A stretch of 64,000 nucleotides of DNA, taken from the NCBI GenBank assembly GCA_032718565.1, contig JAVGVS010000481.1:154655-218654 (forward strand). The letters run 5' to 3'. The notes beneath the pieces are model-generated. The model saw nothing but the letters and a program-made list of their open reading frames with translations, had not been told where the DNA came from and did not search any database. Positions 36,509 to 49,213 of the stretch are shown here, one piece after another; the stretch's first letter is position 1, and each line of letters starts with the position of its first letter. Source of the DNA: Distichodus sexfasciatus. Its lineage: Eukaryota; Chordata; Actinopteri; Characiformes; Distichodontidae. A program made the translations under genes and the position numbers.

Positions 36509-37826
36509 AAACACACACACAACACACACACATACACACACACTACACACGATAACACACATACAACACACATTACACACACAACACATTACACACACAC
36601 AACACACATACAACACACACACACATTAAACACACAACACACACAACACACATACACACACAACACACACAACACGCATATTACACACACAACACACATA
36701 CAACACGCACATTACACACACAACACATTACACACACACAACACACACACACTACACACACACTACACACGCATAACACACATACAACACACATTACACA
36801 CACAACACACTACACACACACAACACATATACAACACACACACATTAAAACACACAACACACACAACACACACATTACACTACTAATAACACACATACAA
36901 CACGACACACACACACAACACACACACAACACGCATACACACACACAACACATTACACACACACACATTACACACACAACACACTACACACGCATAACAC
37001 ACATACAACACACATACACACACAACACACTACACACACACAACACACATACAACACACACACACATTAAACACACAACACACACAACACACACATTACA
37101 CACACAACACACATACAACACGCACATTACACACACAACACACATACAACACGCACATTACACACACAACACATTACACACACACACATTACACACACAA
37201 CACATTACACACACACACATTACAATAATAATAACACAATAAACATTACATACTAATAACACACACACACACACACACACACAACACACACACACACACA
37301 CAACACACATTACACACACATTACACACAAAAACATTATTAATACTACTACACACACAACACACACACAAACACACATTACACACACATACACAGAACAC
37401 ACATACAACACACACACATTACACACACACAACACACATTACACACACAACACACATACAACACACACACACATTACACTTACACAACACACATAACACA
37501 CACACATTACACACACAACACACACATTACACACACAACACACTACACACACACACAACACACACATTACACACACAACACACACTACATACACACATTA
37601 CACACACAACACACACATTACACACACAACACACACACACATTACACACAATATTAAACACAACATACACTACACACATACACACACACACACACACACA
37701 ACACACACAGACACACACACGCACACACATTACACACACACACACACACACACACAATATACACACACAAGGGCACACATTTACTCACACACACCACACA
37801 CACACACATAATATTAACATTAATAT
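36509..37826. repeat. 1.3-kb complex (CA)n satellite with AACACAC / ATTACAC interruptions
   Basis: Mixed words acacac, aacacac, cattacac and catacaac, with longer duplicated blocks (for example cacacaacacattacacacacac several times). Cys/Val-rich open frames on the minus strand are translations of TGTG DNA. Confidence 0.95.
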
Positions 37827-37904
37827 TACACAATAACACACCTCGCAATGTGTCCAGGATGCTAGTCATGAAGCAGGTGCCATTGGCCAGGAGAGCTGTC
37901 TATC

Positions 37905-38560
37905 TGAGGGTGGGTGGAGGGGAAGTGGTTTGAAGATAAGACTTTGTCAGTGTAAGTTGCCGGAATTTAAATGTTTGGTGTAAGTGGTTGTTTGGTGGTC
38001 TTGGGGCGGCTTGTACGTGAATTCCTTGGGATATATAAAGATCTTTGGGCAGGTTTGGGAACGCAGAATTTTCGTCGGTTTTTTTTTGGCTGAAGGGCTG
38101 GACCAGAGGAGCAGACGTGGGGTATTTAGGCAATGGGCATTTAGGTTTGGGGGTCACAGAGCTTGGGGGGTGTTGTTGGATTAAATAGGGCAGAATTTTG
38201 GGGGAGGAGGAGTGGTTGATTTTTGGGGGAGTGATGTTTGGATTATTTGGATGTTTAGCTTAAGAATTTTGGGAGGGCTGCTGATTGGGGGGGCTAAGTA
38301 ATTGGATTGGAGGGTGTTTCAGGGGCGGGGGGATTCTAAGGTATTGGATTTTGGAAGGGTGTTTGGGGTATTTGGGGTTGGAGAATTTGGGGGGGTAAGT
38401 GGTTGGATTCTGGGAGGGGTGTTTGGGGTATTTAGGGTTTTTTATCGCTGCTGAATTTTGTGGTGTAAGTTGTTGGATTTTGGGGGGTGTTTTGTGCTGA
38501 AGAATTATGGAATGGATAAGTTGTTGGTTTTTGGGGTGGGGGGATATTTGTGGAATATGG
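37905..38560. repeat. G-rich ~35-60-bp degenerate minisatellite (GTTGGATTTTGGGGGGGTGTTTGGGG)
   Basis: Phrases gttggattttggg, gggtgtttggggtattt and agaattttggggg recur. The plus strand is almost free of C, with many G-runs of 3-8. Such spacing could permit G-quadruplexes on the plus strand. The encoded Pro-rich or Gly-rich frames are not genes. Confidence 0.85.
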
Positions 38561-38759
38561 GGGGAGGAATTAAAGGAGGTGGACATCTGGAAGCACTTGG
38601 GGTCAGCAAGCTGAAAGGTGAGATGGATGTTGAGCCATGGGGGGGTGGAGCAGGAGACGACGTGGGGCATTTACTGCGACTGCAACGTCGCTCTCTAAAA
38701 AAGAGCCGGAATGAGAGGACGAGTGAATTTTTTACTAAAACTAACAACTAACAAGTATG

Positions 38760-38985
38760 TCTGTCAGAAGACTAAGATGAAAGAACATATTAGTTTTATC
38801 TACATTTTTGGAAAAGTGTTTACGGGTTTTAATTACATTTGAGTCATATTTCTGTCCTCCTACAGTTTTGTTTGATGAAGGAGAGAAATTACTAAAATGT
38901 AATTAAAACCAATAAATGCTTTTCCGAAAATGAAGATAAAACTAAAAAGAATTTTGGTCTAAAGACTAAGACTAAATCTAAAGTA
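38760..38985. mobile_element. Fold-back MITE
   Basis: The left arm 38791-38842 (tagttttatctacatttttg, gaaaagtgtttacggg, ttttaattacattt) is the inverted complement, with few mismatches, of the right arm 38894-38944 (aaaatgtaattaaaacc, aataaatgcttttccg, aaaatgaagataaaacta). The loop is about 50 bp. Outer words like 'agtctttagac' resemble a teleost element also touched at 970-1005 in stk25. Confidence 0.75.
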
Positions 38986-39680
38986 TCTGTCAAAATCAGC
39001 ACTGATTTCTAGATTAAATCTATTGGGAAATTCAGATTGATCGAGGTCAACTCTATCGCTCTGGTGACTGTGGGTTTTGGCTGTAACGACGGTGAGAAAT
39101 TCCACATCTTATTGATTCCATTCTCGCTCAGGAAGGCGTTCGGGGGTTAAGCAGCGCAAAAACTCGAGTCCAACTTTTGGCACGTGTCATTAAACGACCT
39201 CCAGCGAGCGACTTACACCGCTGAGTGAAAAGCCTTCAAGGACCATTGACCTGAATATAAATGACTAAAGAGGGTCGTGTCGAAAAATAGCTGTTGAAAA
39301 GGGGAAAGAGCCAACGTCCAGCCTTTTCGCAGCTCCTCGGAGGATGACGGTGTTTGGAGAAGTTCTGACTCACAAAGCTGTTGAATCATAAGAATTCCAT
39401 CTCAAATTGGATGGAAAACATCCAGCTGGATGGGAGAGGCCGCAATGAAAGAGTTTTTATTGGAATAACAAGTAGAATTAAAATAAAGACAAATGTGTGT
39501 AAGGATCGGTCCCTGTTCAGTAATTAAGTAATTATATGTACTTAAGTTTTATTTGAAGTGCTTTGTACTTGGAGTGATAATAAATATTAATATATAACTT
39601 ACTGAAAACAGACTCATTCCTGTTCTTTGCTCTTGATGCTTTTAGTGTTCAAGAATTTCTGTTTTTAAAACCCAGGAGTT
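38986..39680. other. Intergenic, no gene recognised
   Basis: Unique-looking sequence of normal composition and no recognised exon. Confidence 0.35.
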
Positions 39681-39689
39681 AAGATGAAG

Positions 39690-41435
39690 ACGTTTAGAAA
39701 AAGAATAAATAAAAGAATGAAAGAAGCCAGGACTTTGGGATTAACTGTTTTGAAAAAAACAATGACTGAATGAATACATGAACCCAGGACTTGGAGTGAA
39801 ATGGTTTGGAAAATGAATGAGTGAATGAATTAGTGAGCTCTTAATCCCAAAAGATTGGGATTAAGTGGTTTGGAAAATGAATGAATGAACCCAGGAGTTT
39901 GGGATTATGTGGTTTGGAAAATGAATTAATGAATAAATGAATCCAGGATTTAGGGATTAAGTGGTTTGGGAAAAGGGTGAATGAATGAATGAATGACCCA
40001 ATTAGTTTGTGATAAACTGGTTTGAAAAGTGAACGAATAAATGAACCCAAGAGTTTGGGATTAAGTGGTTCGGAAAATGGATTAACAAATGAATGAATGA
40101 CCCCATTAGTTTGGGATTAAGTGTTTTGGACAATGAATAAATGAATTAAAATGACATAATCTGGAATCTTGGGATTAGGCGGTTTGGAAAACAAACAAAT
40201 GAATGACAGATTGAATGGATGGATGGGTCAACCCATGATTTTTGGATTAAGTGGTTTGGAGAATGAATGAACCCATAAATTTGGGATGAAGTGTTTGGAC
40301 AATGAATGAATGAATTAAAAAGATATAATCTGAAATCCTGGGATTAGGCGGGTTTGGAAAATGAACGAATGAATGGAAGACCCCCTCACAATATCTTTTG
40401 CCCCGTCTGTCTCCGAGGTCACTCCAGGTCAGGTGTAATCACAAGGCCGAGGGTTTGGCGAACGCATAAACAAGACCATTTTGACTCTTCAAAACACACC
40501 CCACGGCCACTTAAACCCCAGCAAGAGCTTCCTGTGCCATAAACACTGTGTTTTGAAAGCAAACATTCCCGCTCAACACAAAAATGTAACAGTCGCGACG
40601 TAAATGTAACCTTGAGGACCTCGAGGGGCGGAGGCACCGGAGTCATGCGTATTTTTCTCCTCGCACTTTAAAAGGTTTTTTAAGCAAATACACGGGCCGA
40701 CTTTTTGGGAGGGTGAGATGAAAGCGAAAGGTTTAACACACTTTTAAACCACAGCCGTTCAAGCTGCAAGATACTTACGATTAAAAGTAACACAATGAAA
40801 GTCAAACTGTTTTAATATAGTAGCGACCTACACTACAGGCTACAGAGAAAAAGGAGCTAAAATACATCCAAGCTGCTTCATGCTGTAGGATAAAACAAGT
40901 CAGTTAAAAAATGTGAAAAATCATTTTATAATGAAAATATGTTTGGAATATTAATGAATGAATAAACTAGTGTTTGAATAAAAAGTGTTTTGGGGGGAAG
41001 GAATGAATGAATTAAAGAAATAACCAAGGAATTTTAGGATTAAGCGATCTGCAAAATGAATGAATGAATAAACGAACAAACGAAAATCAGGACTTTGAGA
41101 TTAAGTGCTTTGGAAAATGAATGAATGAATGAATGAATGAATGAATGAATGAATGAACTCAGGACTTTGGGATTAAATGCTTTGGAAAATGAATGAATAA
41201 ATGGATTCATTAATGAAAGAACCCAGTGGTTTGGGATTAAGAGGTGCAGAAAATGAATGAATGAATGAATGAATGAATGAAAAAACTCAGGAGTTTGTAA
41301 TTATGAATTTACTAAAAAGAATGAATAAATGAAAGTAAAAACCCAAGAGATTGAGGTTAAGTCATTTGGAAAGTAAAGAATCCAGGAGTTTGGGATTAGG
41401 CAGTTTGCTAAATGAATGAATGAATGAATAAATTT
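39690..41435. repeat. ~45-60-bp minisatellite (GGGATTAAGTGGTTTGGAAAATGAATGAATGAAYCCAGGA)
   Basis: About 25 imperfect units contain ttgggattaagtggtttgg, aaaatgaatgaatgaa, acccaggagtt. (GAAT)n runs expand inside units, most strongly at 41117-41155. The array is interrupted at about 40385-40980 by unique sequence. The reverse complement of the core (ttccaaaccacttaatccc) matches the terminal segment of the fish repeat fragment at 42570-42600. Confidence 0.9.
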
Positions 41436-41634
41436 GGGCAGGAAGTTGTGAAAACTGTGCTAGTTTTCTCTTGTTACACTTCCGATCTTTTCCCTTTTTT
41501 ATTATACATTTTGACAGAAATCGGATATAAATAAAACGTCTTCGTATTTTTTGACCCACGCTTAAGTTAATCTCCTCAGAAATGTCTTTTAGGGTTAGTC
41601 AAAGTTAAATTAAAGTCAAGTTTATAGACTTACT

Positions 41635-41795
41635 GGGTCTCATTCGCCAGTATGTTCTTAAATTTGTTCATAAGACAGTTAATACATTCAAATGGTATGA
41701 ATTCATACAATTGAAGAAAACCCAGTATCTCAAATAAAAAAGCACTGGTGAAGGTCACTGCGTAAGTGGGTTCTAAGAACTAACTAAAAAACAAG
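41635..41795. mobile_element. Fragment of the 'CTCATTCACCAA' dispersed element
   Basis: gggtctcattcgccagtatgt, then ttcttaaatttgttcataag, then actgcgtaagtgggttc. These are diverged relatives of 47398-47700 and 59975-60100. Confidence 0.45.
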
Positions 41796-42280
41796 CGGGC
41801 TTCACGCAGACCTCCACTTCTCACATCTGGGAATTTTCCCAATTTCTGCAAACTCGGGGTTGGCAAATAAGCTGAAAGATCTTTTTTTTTTTTTTTTGGC
41901 GGCCAGCTCTGATGTGTCAGTGCGTTTCTGTTGCTGCTCGGTTCACCAATGCTTTTTGATGACAGACGGAGAAATGGTTTCCATTCGGCGTGGCACTAAT
42001 CCTGTAACGCTTTTGCCATTGCGTTGCTTGCATGAGTTTTTATTGCATAGGAATATTACAGGCTTCAGATATACTCAGGAAATATACACACACAGGTCAA
42101 AATGGCAGATGTTTTGGGGAGAAATCTCCTGTTTGGAAAAAGGATTACAGCGTGGCGCGGCTTTAACGTCACCAAAAAATGCAATTCAGCTCAACATGTT
42201 AGTTATACACTGTAAACAATGATTTAATCAATATGCCATATTCCTAAAACTATGGTTTATTCCATTTCAACTAAACTTTA

Positions 42281-42510
42281 GGGGCTGGTTTCTTGCTCAC
42301 GGATTAAGCCAAGACTTGGACTAAATTGTAGTACCAATGCAGATTTACCGTTCAAATTCAAAGGTAGTCTAGCATTAGGCTTAATCCTTGACTGGGAAAT
42401 TTGCCCTATGGCCGAAGATTAAGCCTAGTCCTAGACTCTCTTTGAGTTTGTACATGGGTACAACATTGTGATCCAAGACTAGGTTTAATCCATGAGAAAG
42501 AAACCAGCCC
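42281..42510. mobile_element. 230-bp palindromic MITE
   Basis: The left end is ggggctggtttcttgctcac and the right end gagaaagaaaccagccc, inverted complements over about 30 bp. The interior is also palindromic (gattaagccaagacttgg / ccaagactaggtttaatcc). TA dinucleotides touch both ends. No coding capacity. Confidence 0.8.
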
Positions 42511-42566
42511 TATGAGTTTTCTTGGCCATGTTTAGGAGTGAATGTGTTAAAAGAATGTACTGATAA

Positions 42567-42715
42567 TTCATTCATTCATTCTCCGAACCGCTTAATCCCT
42601 ATCGGGATCGCGGGGACAGGAGCCAATCCCGGGACTAAAGGCAACGTCAACACACCGCAGGCCGCACACACTCTCAGTCACACTTTATGGGGCCAATTTA
42701 GAGTGGAAGTTGCAA
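42567..42715. mobile_element. Terminal part of a common fish interspersed repeat
   Basis: cattcattctccgaaccgct, taatccctatcgggatcgcg, gggacaggagccaatcccgg, then ctctcagtcacactttatgg. Related to the fragment at 9950-10185 in septin2. Confidence 0.7.
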
Positions 42716-43433
42716 CTTAAATTAATCTGGCAAAAATTAAGTTGTAACTCTATAAACTCATAAAAGTTGCACAAATGATTATTTTACGTAAATGAGAGAA
42801 CTTGTTTAGTATCACTTATTGATTAAATCCTATCTTTGCAGTGTACAAACCACAGCACGGATTCATTACACGATTATTATTACAACATTATATTTTACCC
42901 GGTTATTCTTTTTGTTAAAAATGACAAAAGAAGGAATCAGTCTGCAGTCTTTGACATTTACATTCTAATTATACCAAGCCCAGGAGAAATCAAAGGAGGG
43001 AAAAAATCCACAAAGATTTTGGGAGACTGAATTCCACGGAGGTCATCGTTTCCCAGTCTTCAAAATTCTTTCTCTCTCTCTCTCTCTCCCTGTCTCTCAT
43101 AAGTCTCGTCTCGCAGGAGTTATGCACGCCCATGTGGCCGAAAAACACAAACTTCTTTCCATTTCGTGTTTTCCAAAACTGAATTTCCCCCACATGTCAG
43201 CGCCGGCTGCCAAAGGCATGACGGCATCTTACGTAAATCAGTGCTTTAGTAACATATTTGGGGCTTTTTTCTCTTTTCTTTCGTGCCTCGGATCAAGTTG
43301 TTTTTTTCTTCCATCGCTCCGCGTCGGCCCTGTTTCAGGCGGCACAGGGCGTGTTTTTGTGTGTGTGTTTTTGAGTTTTTCGTGCAGGGTCCTTGGCGAC
43401 TTGTCCCTCGAATCCTCCTTGTCGTTTCTCTCT
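42716..43433. other. prrx1 downstream region / 3'UTR
   Basis: The sequence downstream of the prrx1 stop should include its 3'UTR. A (CT)n run is at 43070-43098. The 140-aa plus frame at 43122-43544 is antisense to the final prrx1 exon and is not a gene. Confidence 0.5.
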
Positions 43434-46400
43434 TCAGTTGACGGTTGGCACTTGGTTCAGGCTGTACTCCTTGGCCTTGAGTCTCAGGTTGGCAATGCTG
43501 TTTGCCATGCTCACGCCCTGGGCAGCGTTGTTGTTGGCACATGACGCGGAGTAAGATGCCATGGCGCTAAGGGGGCAAAAGTCAGAAGGTTAATGTTAAA
43601 AGAAGACGAAGACAGCACACTCATAATTCATAACAAACACAGCATCTGATAATTAAGTTTCCATACTGTAGTATAGCATAGTATAGCAATACAGCACCTT
43701 TACAGTATAGTATAGTACAGAATAGTATAATCTAATGTAATATAGCATAGTAATACCATACGCTTTATAGTATAGTCTAGTACAGAATAGTATAGTATAA
43801 TCTAATGTAATATAGCATAGTAATAACGTACCCTTTATAGTATAGTCTAGTACAGAATAGTATAGTATAATCTAATGTAATATAGCATAGTAATACCGTA
43901 CCCTTTATAGTATAGTCTAGTACAGAATAGTATAGTATAATCTAATGTAATATAGCATAGTAATACCGTACCCTTTATAGTATAGTATAGTACAGAATAG
44001 TATAGTATAATCTAATGTAATATAGCATAGTAATACCGTACCCTTTATAGTATAGTCTAGCGATACGGCGCCTTTCATAGTATGGTGTAGGAGAATAGTA
44101 CAGTACTTTATATAGTATAGTATAACATAGTATAGTATAAAAAATACAGCACATATTGTAATATGGGTTAGTGGAATAGTGCAGCACCTTTTATAGTATA
44201 ATATAATATAGTAATATTACTTTATTACTCTATTTTAGTATAATATAGCTGGGTGGTACTGTATTGTGTACAGCATAGTAATAGCATACCATAGCATTGT
44301 ACTATAGTGCATTTTGTAGTCTGCTATAGTAATATAGTGGCTTTTATTGTATAGTATTTTAGCATAGTATTGAATCATTTATACAGTATAGTACAGAATA
44401 GTAATAGGAGGCCATGGCATTATACTATAGCACATTTTATAGTACAGAATAGTGTAATAGGCTAGTGTTACACATTAAATAGTATAGAATAGTGTAGTAT
44501 AGTATGGCAATATAGCATCTTTTTCACTATAGTATAGTAGTGTAATATGGCGATATAGCATAGTACTTATAGAGTATAGAATATAGTATAGAATATGGAA
44601 TATAGTATAGATTTTTTTGCTGTATAGTATAGCATAGTACATAATAGAATTGCATTGTAGTATAGTACTTTCTATACTAGCACCTTTTAATGTATAGTCT
44701 AGTGCAGCAATATACTACCTTTGATACTATAGTATGGTATAGTATAGTTTAGTATAGTATAGCTATATAGCAGCTTTTATAGTTTAGTATAGTAGGATAG
44801 TACAGTACAGCACTTTTTGTAAAAATGTATTTTTATTATTAAAGTCAAATTTGAGCATCATTTTATTAAACACAAGCAAATTATTTATTGGGGATACCTA
44901 TAAGGGGGGGAGCTGCCCCAGGACAGGTAGTCGTTGGGTCGGGGAGCAGGGCGGGGCACGATGGGCTGCTCCACCGCCGTGGCGTCCCCCGAGTACGATT
45001 TGAGCAGCGAGGCGTTTTTACTGGCCAGCATCGCTCGCTCGTTACGCCGGAACTTGGCCCGCCGGTTCTGGAACCACACCTGAGAAAACACAGCAGCAGC
45101 AGCAGCAGCAAGAAGAAGAAAAAATAAGACAACAGGTTCAGGAAGCAGGTCGACGCTTAGCAACAGCCAGGACAGCAGTAATAACAATCATACAAATAAT
45201 AGTGGAGGTCAACTGCGGGAAATATTCAGTGTAAACGTATTTTGCTGACATTAGTGAAAGTGAGTTGTTAGAAGTGATCACAAGCAGAGTGTTTCGGTAG
45301 TATTCTGGTGGGCTGCTTGACCTAAGGCTGGTCAGAAGCAAAATAATTATAAATGTTATTAAGTTATAAATGATTTATAATCAGGTTGCTATTGAGGTTG
45401 TATAGTCTTTATATCATTAATAAGTAGTAATAAACATGTGTGATACACTGATGCAGGCTCACTATTTGAACTGAGTAAGACCTTGCCAAATAATGAGCCT
45501 GCATCAAGTTATAACAGTTGGGATACTTTGATGTCGGCTCACTATTCGGCAAGTTCTCAAATCTTGTTAGTTCCTCAGCGTATCTCATCCCCTCGTCTCA
45601 GGCAGAATGTTAAACTGTCAACGTCATCAGCTATTATTTATTAACATGTTATTACCATTAAATCACCAGTAGAATTACGCTCGAGTTCTTCTTTAGTAGC
45701 TGACGTTGGTTTTTTGAAGAGTTACTAGACATCAGATATCAGTTATCTGTCTAAACCAAGCTTGCTGTCAGAGTTAATGATTTCTCCATGAGTTTCCTGT
45801 CATTTGTATCACCAATTACTGATGAGTTACTGATATCTGATATCTGACAAAAAGGGAGCCGAATTATAAAGTGTAAAACACATCTCGCCAAATAGTGATC
45901 CTGCATCAATAAATCACAGTCGTTATAACTTGTTTATCACTGATTATTAATTTAATTTAAACACTGTCTACTATCTAATTAATAATCTGATTATAAATCA
46001 TTTATAAACCTTATAATGGGAGACTTATTGTCTCTAAGAGAATGATTTCATTATTATTAGGGGTTTAAATCAAAAGTTTCATCGTAATATGATATTATAT
46101 CGATTCAATGGGCAATGATTCGATCTCCACCGATGTCACAAAGTCTGCTACGATGTGATATGGTTTCAATTTGATTCGATTCAGAAGCAGTGACTGATAT
46201 AAGACAATATCACATGCTGATTTAACACCCTCACGTTATATCAAATCAAAACTAAAATAATTTTTGGAGAGTTTTATTCCTAAGCCTGCCGAGACATTTT
46301 ATGAAAAATAATCTTCTCTTTTATTAAAAATAGACCTCCTGCCGAATATTAACATGGCTTTACAATATATTTGATGACTGATCGATGTTTTTGCTTTGGA

Positions 46401-49179
46401 TTATGAATCGAGGTATTGATAAAGATCAATGTATCGTTACACTCCTAGTTTAACAAGCATAACTAGCATAAACCAAGGCTTAGATAAAAGTAAAGATTTC
46501 TTACAAAGAAAATATCATTCGATATTTGATCATCAATACTATTTGAGTAGATGCAGTAAAGTTTTCCATTGCAGCGCACGGTGCCGGCAGCGGTTGATGT
46601 TCTAGAGGCTGTTGATGCCGTTTACAAGTCCCACTGTATGACCCGAATTCAGCTTCTGTTTCCCGAAACCATTCCATTTCACATAGTCAGCTCACTTCCC
46701 AATCCATTACAGACCCGTTTTCCCATAATTCATATGACTAGCCGTAACACGCAAGCCCTGAACTCTGAGCTGTAACAAGAGAGAAAACAGATCGTGTCTG
46801 GGGAATTATTTTTGGTCAGAATCCTCCACAACTCAACACACTGGATGAGCATATCTCTCAACTGGAAATGTCATTTTTATCATGTTAGTAAAAAAATGAG
46901 CTCACATGATGTTGCAAACACAAAATGTCATGTCTACAAGTTACAAAACACTAATTGTAATGTCATGTCAATGTTTCAGCAAATGATGTAAAGCTTCATT
47001 TCGTAAGATCTACATTTGTATAGTATACTATCACTGGAAACCTAACATAACCTGCACATTGACGTCGTATACTTTGTATTGCATATTGGAATGTATATTC
47101 TGTCTGTCTTATAGTATTTATAATCTCTGTTTCATGCATTCATCGTCTATATTTGGCTAGAGATACACTAACAAATCCCTTGTATATTTTTTCTGACCTA
47201 CATAGTGAATAAATTTGATTCTGATTCTGATAAATGCACTCAAATATTATGCTTAGTTTTACCAATGCAAACAAAAAATCGTTACGTATTTTCTTTGTGA
47301 GAAATTTTCACTTTCACTTAAGTATGAGTTTTAGGTACAATATACTAGTGGCGTAACAATACATCAACCTGCTTTGATACCACAATTCAGTAATCGATGG
47401 GCCTCATTCACCAACCATTCTTAAAAAGAAGAAAAAGCTCGGTTTGGAAAAAGAGCAATAAAAGTAATGTTAATGGAATACAACTTTGTGAAATATTTAC
47501 TGTATCGAAGGAGTAAAAACTATAATAAAGCAACAGTTAATATTCCTAACAATGATCAACAGGCCTTATTCACCAAGCTTTCTTAAAAGAGAAATGTGTT
47601 CTTAAAATCTACTTTTCTGGAAGATTCGATTTTTTCTTATTTGAAATTTGTTCTTAGACTAGAATCTACAAATTGTGATTTGAGCAAATTTGGAAATGCA
47701 ACTGTTTGTGTAAAACATTAACTTATTAGATTTTATTTAATAAAATCGCCTGCCGCCTCACAGCGAGAAGGTCCTGGGTTCGAGCCCCGGGTCGGCTGTG
47801 TGGAGTTTGCATGCTCTCCTGGTGTTCGCGTGGGCTTCGTCCAGGTGCTCCACAGTCCATAAGCATGAACTAAAGGTGACTTGGCGACTCTAAGTGACTC
47901 TAAGTTTGAGTGAGAGTGTGATTGTGTGAGTGTGTGTCCTGCGGTGTGTTGGTGCCTGCCCAGGGACGGTACCCACCTTGCCTAAAATACCATTTGACAT
48001 TTTTGAGCTATGGCCCACAGTAGCCTGTATTATTGCAGTTAATAAAAGTTTTCATTTTGAATCGATGCTGTGGACTCATTGATCGTTGAGTTGATCAATC
48101 AATCATTTTTATTATACAGGAAAGATTAAAAGTAACATGTCAGTTACAGTTAAAGGGGCCTGACTCAGTTCAAACCAGTTTTCAGCGGGTTCCTGTTCTG
48201 CAGCACAATAAAAAACAAGAAACAGATGTAGATCGATGTATCGTTAAACCCCTACTAATAGCCCTCTTCGTTCACTGACCTGCACTCGGGCCTCGGTGAG
48301 GTTAACTCTTCGTGCCAGATCTTCTCTGACGAAGGCGTCTGGGTAGTGGGTTCTCTCAAACACTCGCTCCAGCGCTTGAAGCTGGCTGCTGTTAAACGTG
48401 GTCCTGTTCCTCCTCTGTTTGCGCTTCTTCTTCTCGTCTGAGTTGAGCTGCTCATCTGAGACACAAAATAGAGACCAATATTGTCAAAAATTAACATTCA
48501 TAAAGTTAACTTTGCTTCATTTCATTGATTTAATTCACAAAATGTGAATATATAGAGATAAATAATATTAAATAAATGTGATATGCACTGTAACAACCAA
48601 GACTTAATGTTCTTCATAATAAATGCATATGCTACATCATATGCCTTTTGCATTTATGGTCAGGCTTTCTGTTTTAAATGTATCTTTGATTAGGAACAAG
48701 ATGCAAATACATTAAATAATTGTTTATTATCAAGATGCAAGTTGCTTTTCCTCCTCGCTTTGTGTGTTTATTTTTATTCAAAGGTTAATAATAGCAAATA
48801 ATACCTAATTATTTGTTGTGAAATGCCCAAATTCTGGTTTCCTAATTGATCAGTGAAGACGAAAATCTAGAAATATTAAAATTATTGATTTTAAAATTCT
48901 CTTTTAGGCGTAATGTTTTGCTTTTTAAACGGTTGTAAAGTTTAAAATATGAGATTATGGATTTAATAAATGTATTCGTTATAAAATGAATATCTGGCAA
49001 ACATTTTTATTTTCATTTGTAATTATTATGTACTTCGTTACAATGCTGTAGATGAAGTTTCTTCTGCTCATTAAGGGTTTATTAGCTACTGACCGAGTTT
49101 TAGGGTTTGTTTGTTTTTTTTTTTAGATCCAGACGCCTTAAATCCCTCTAGAGACTGCAGACGAGTGTGTAAAGCGGCC

Positions 49180-49213
<34 letters not shown>

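Noticed and set aside
36500..37870. Cys/Val and Thr/His frames in the CA satellite
   Set aside because: Periodic translations of TGTG/ACAC DNA.
43122..43544. 140-residue plus-strand protein
   Set aside because: Antisense to the last prrx1 exon, which is supported by splice sites and family homology on the other strand.
47756..47800. tRNA gene suggested by a good B box (ggttcgagcccc)
   Set aside because: No foldable acceptor stem or complete cloverleaf, and the body of an interspersed repeat follows.
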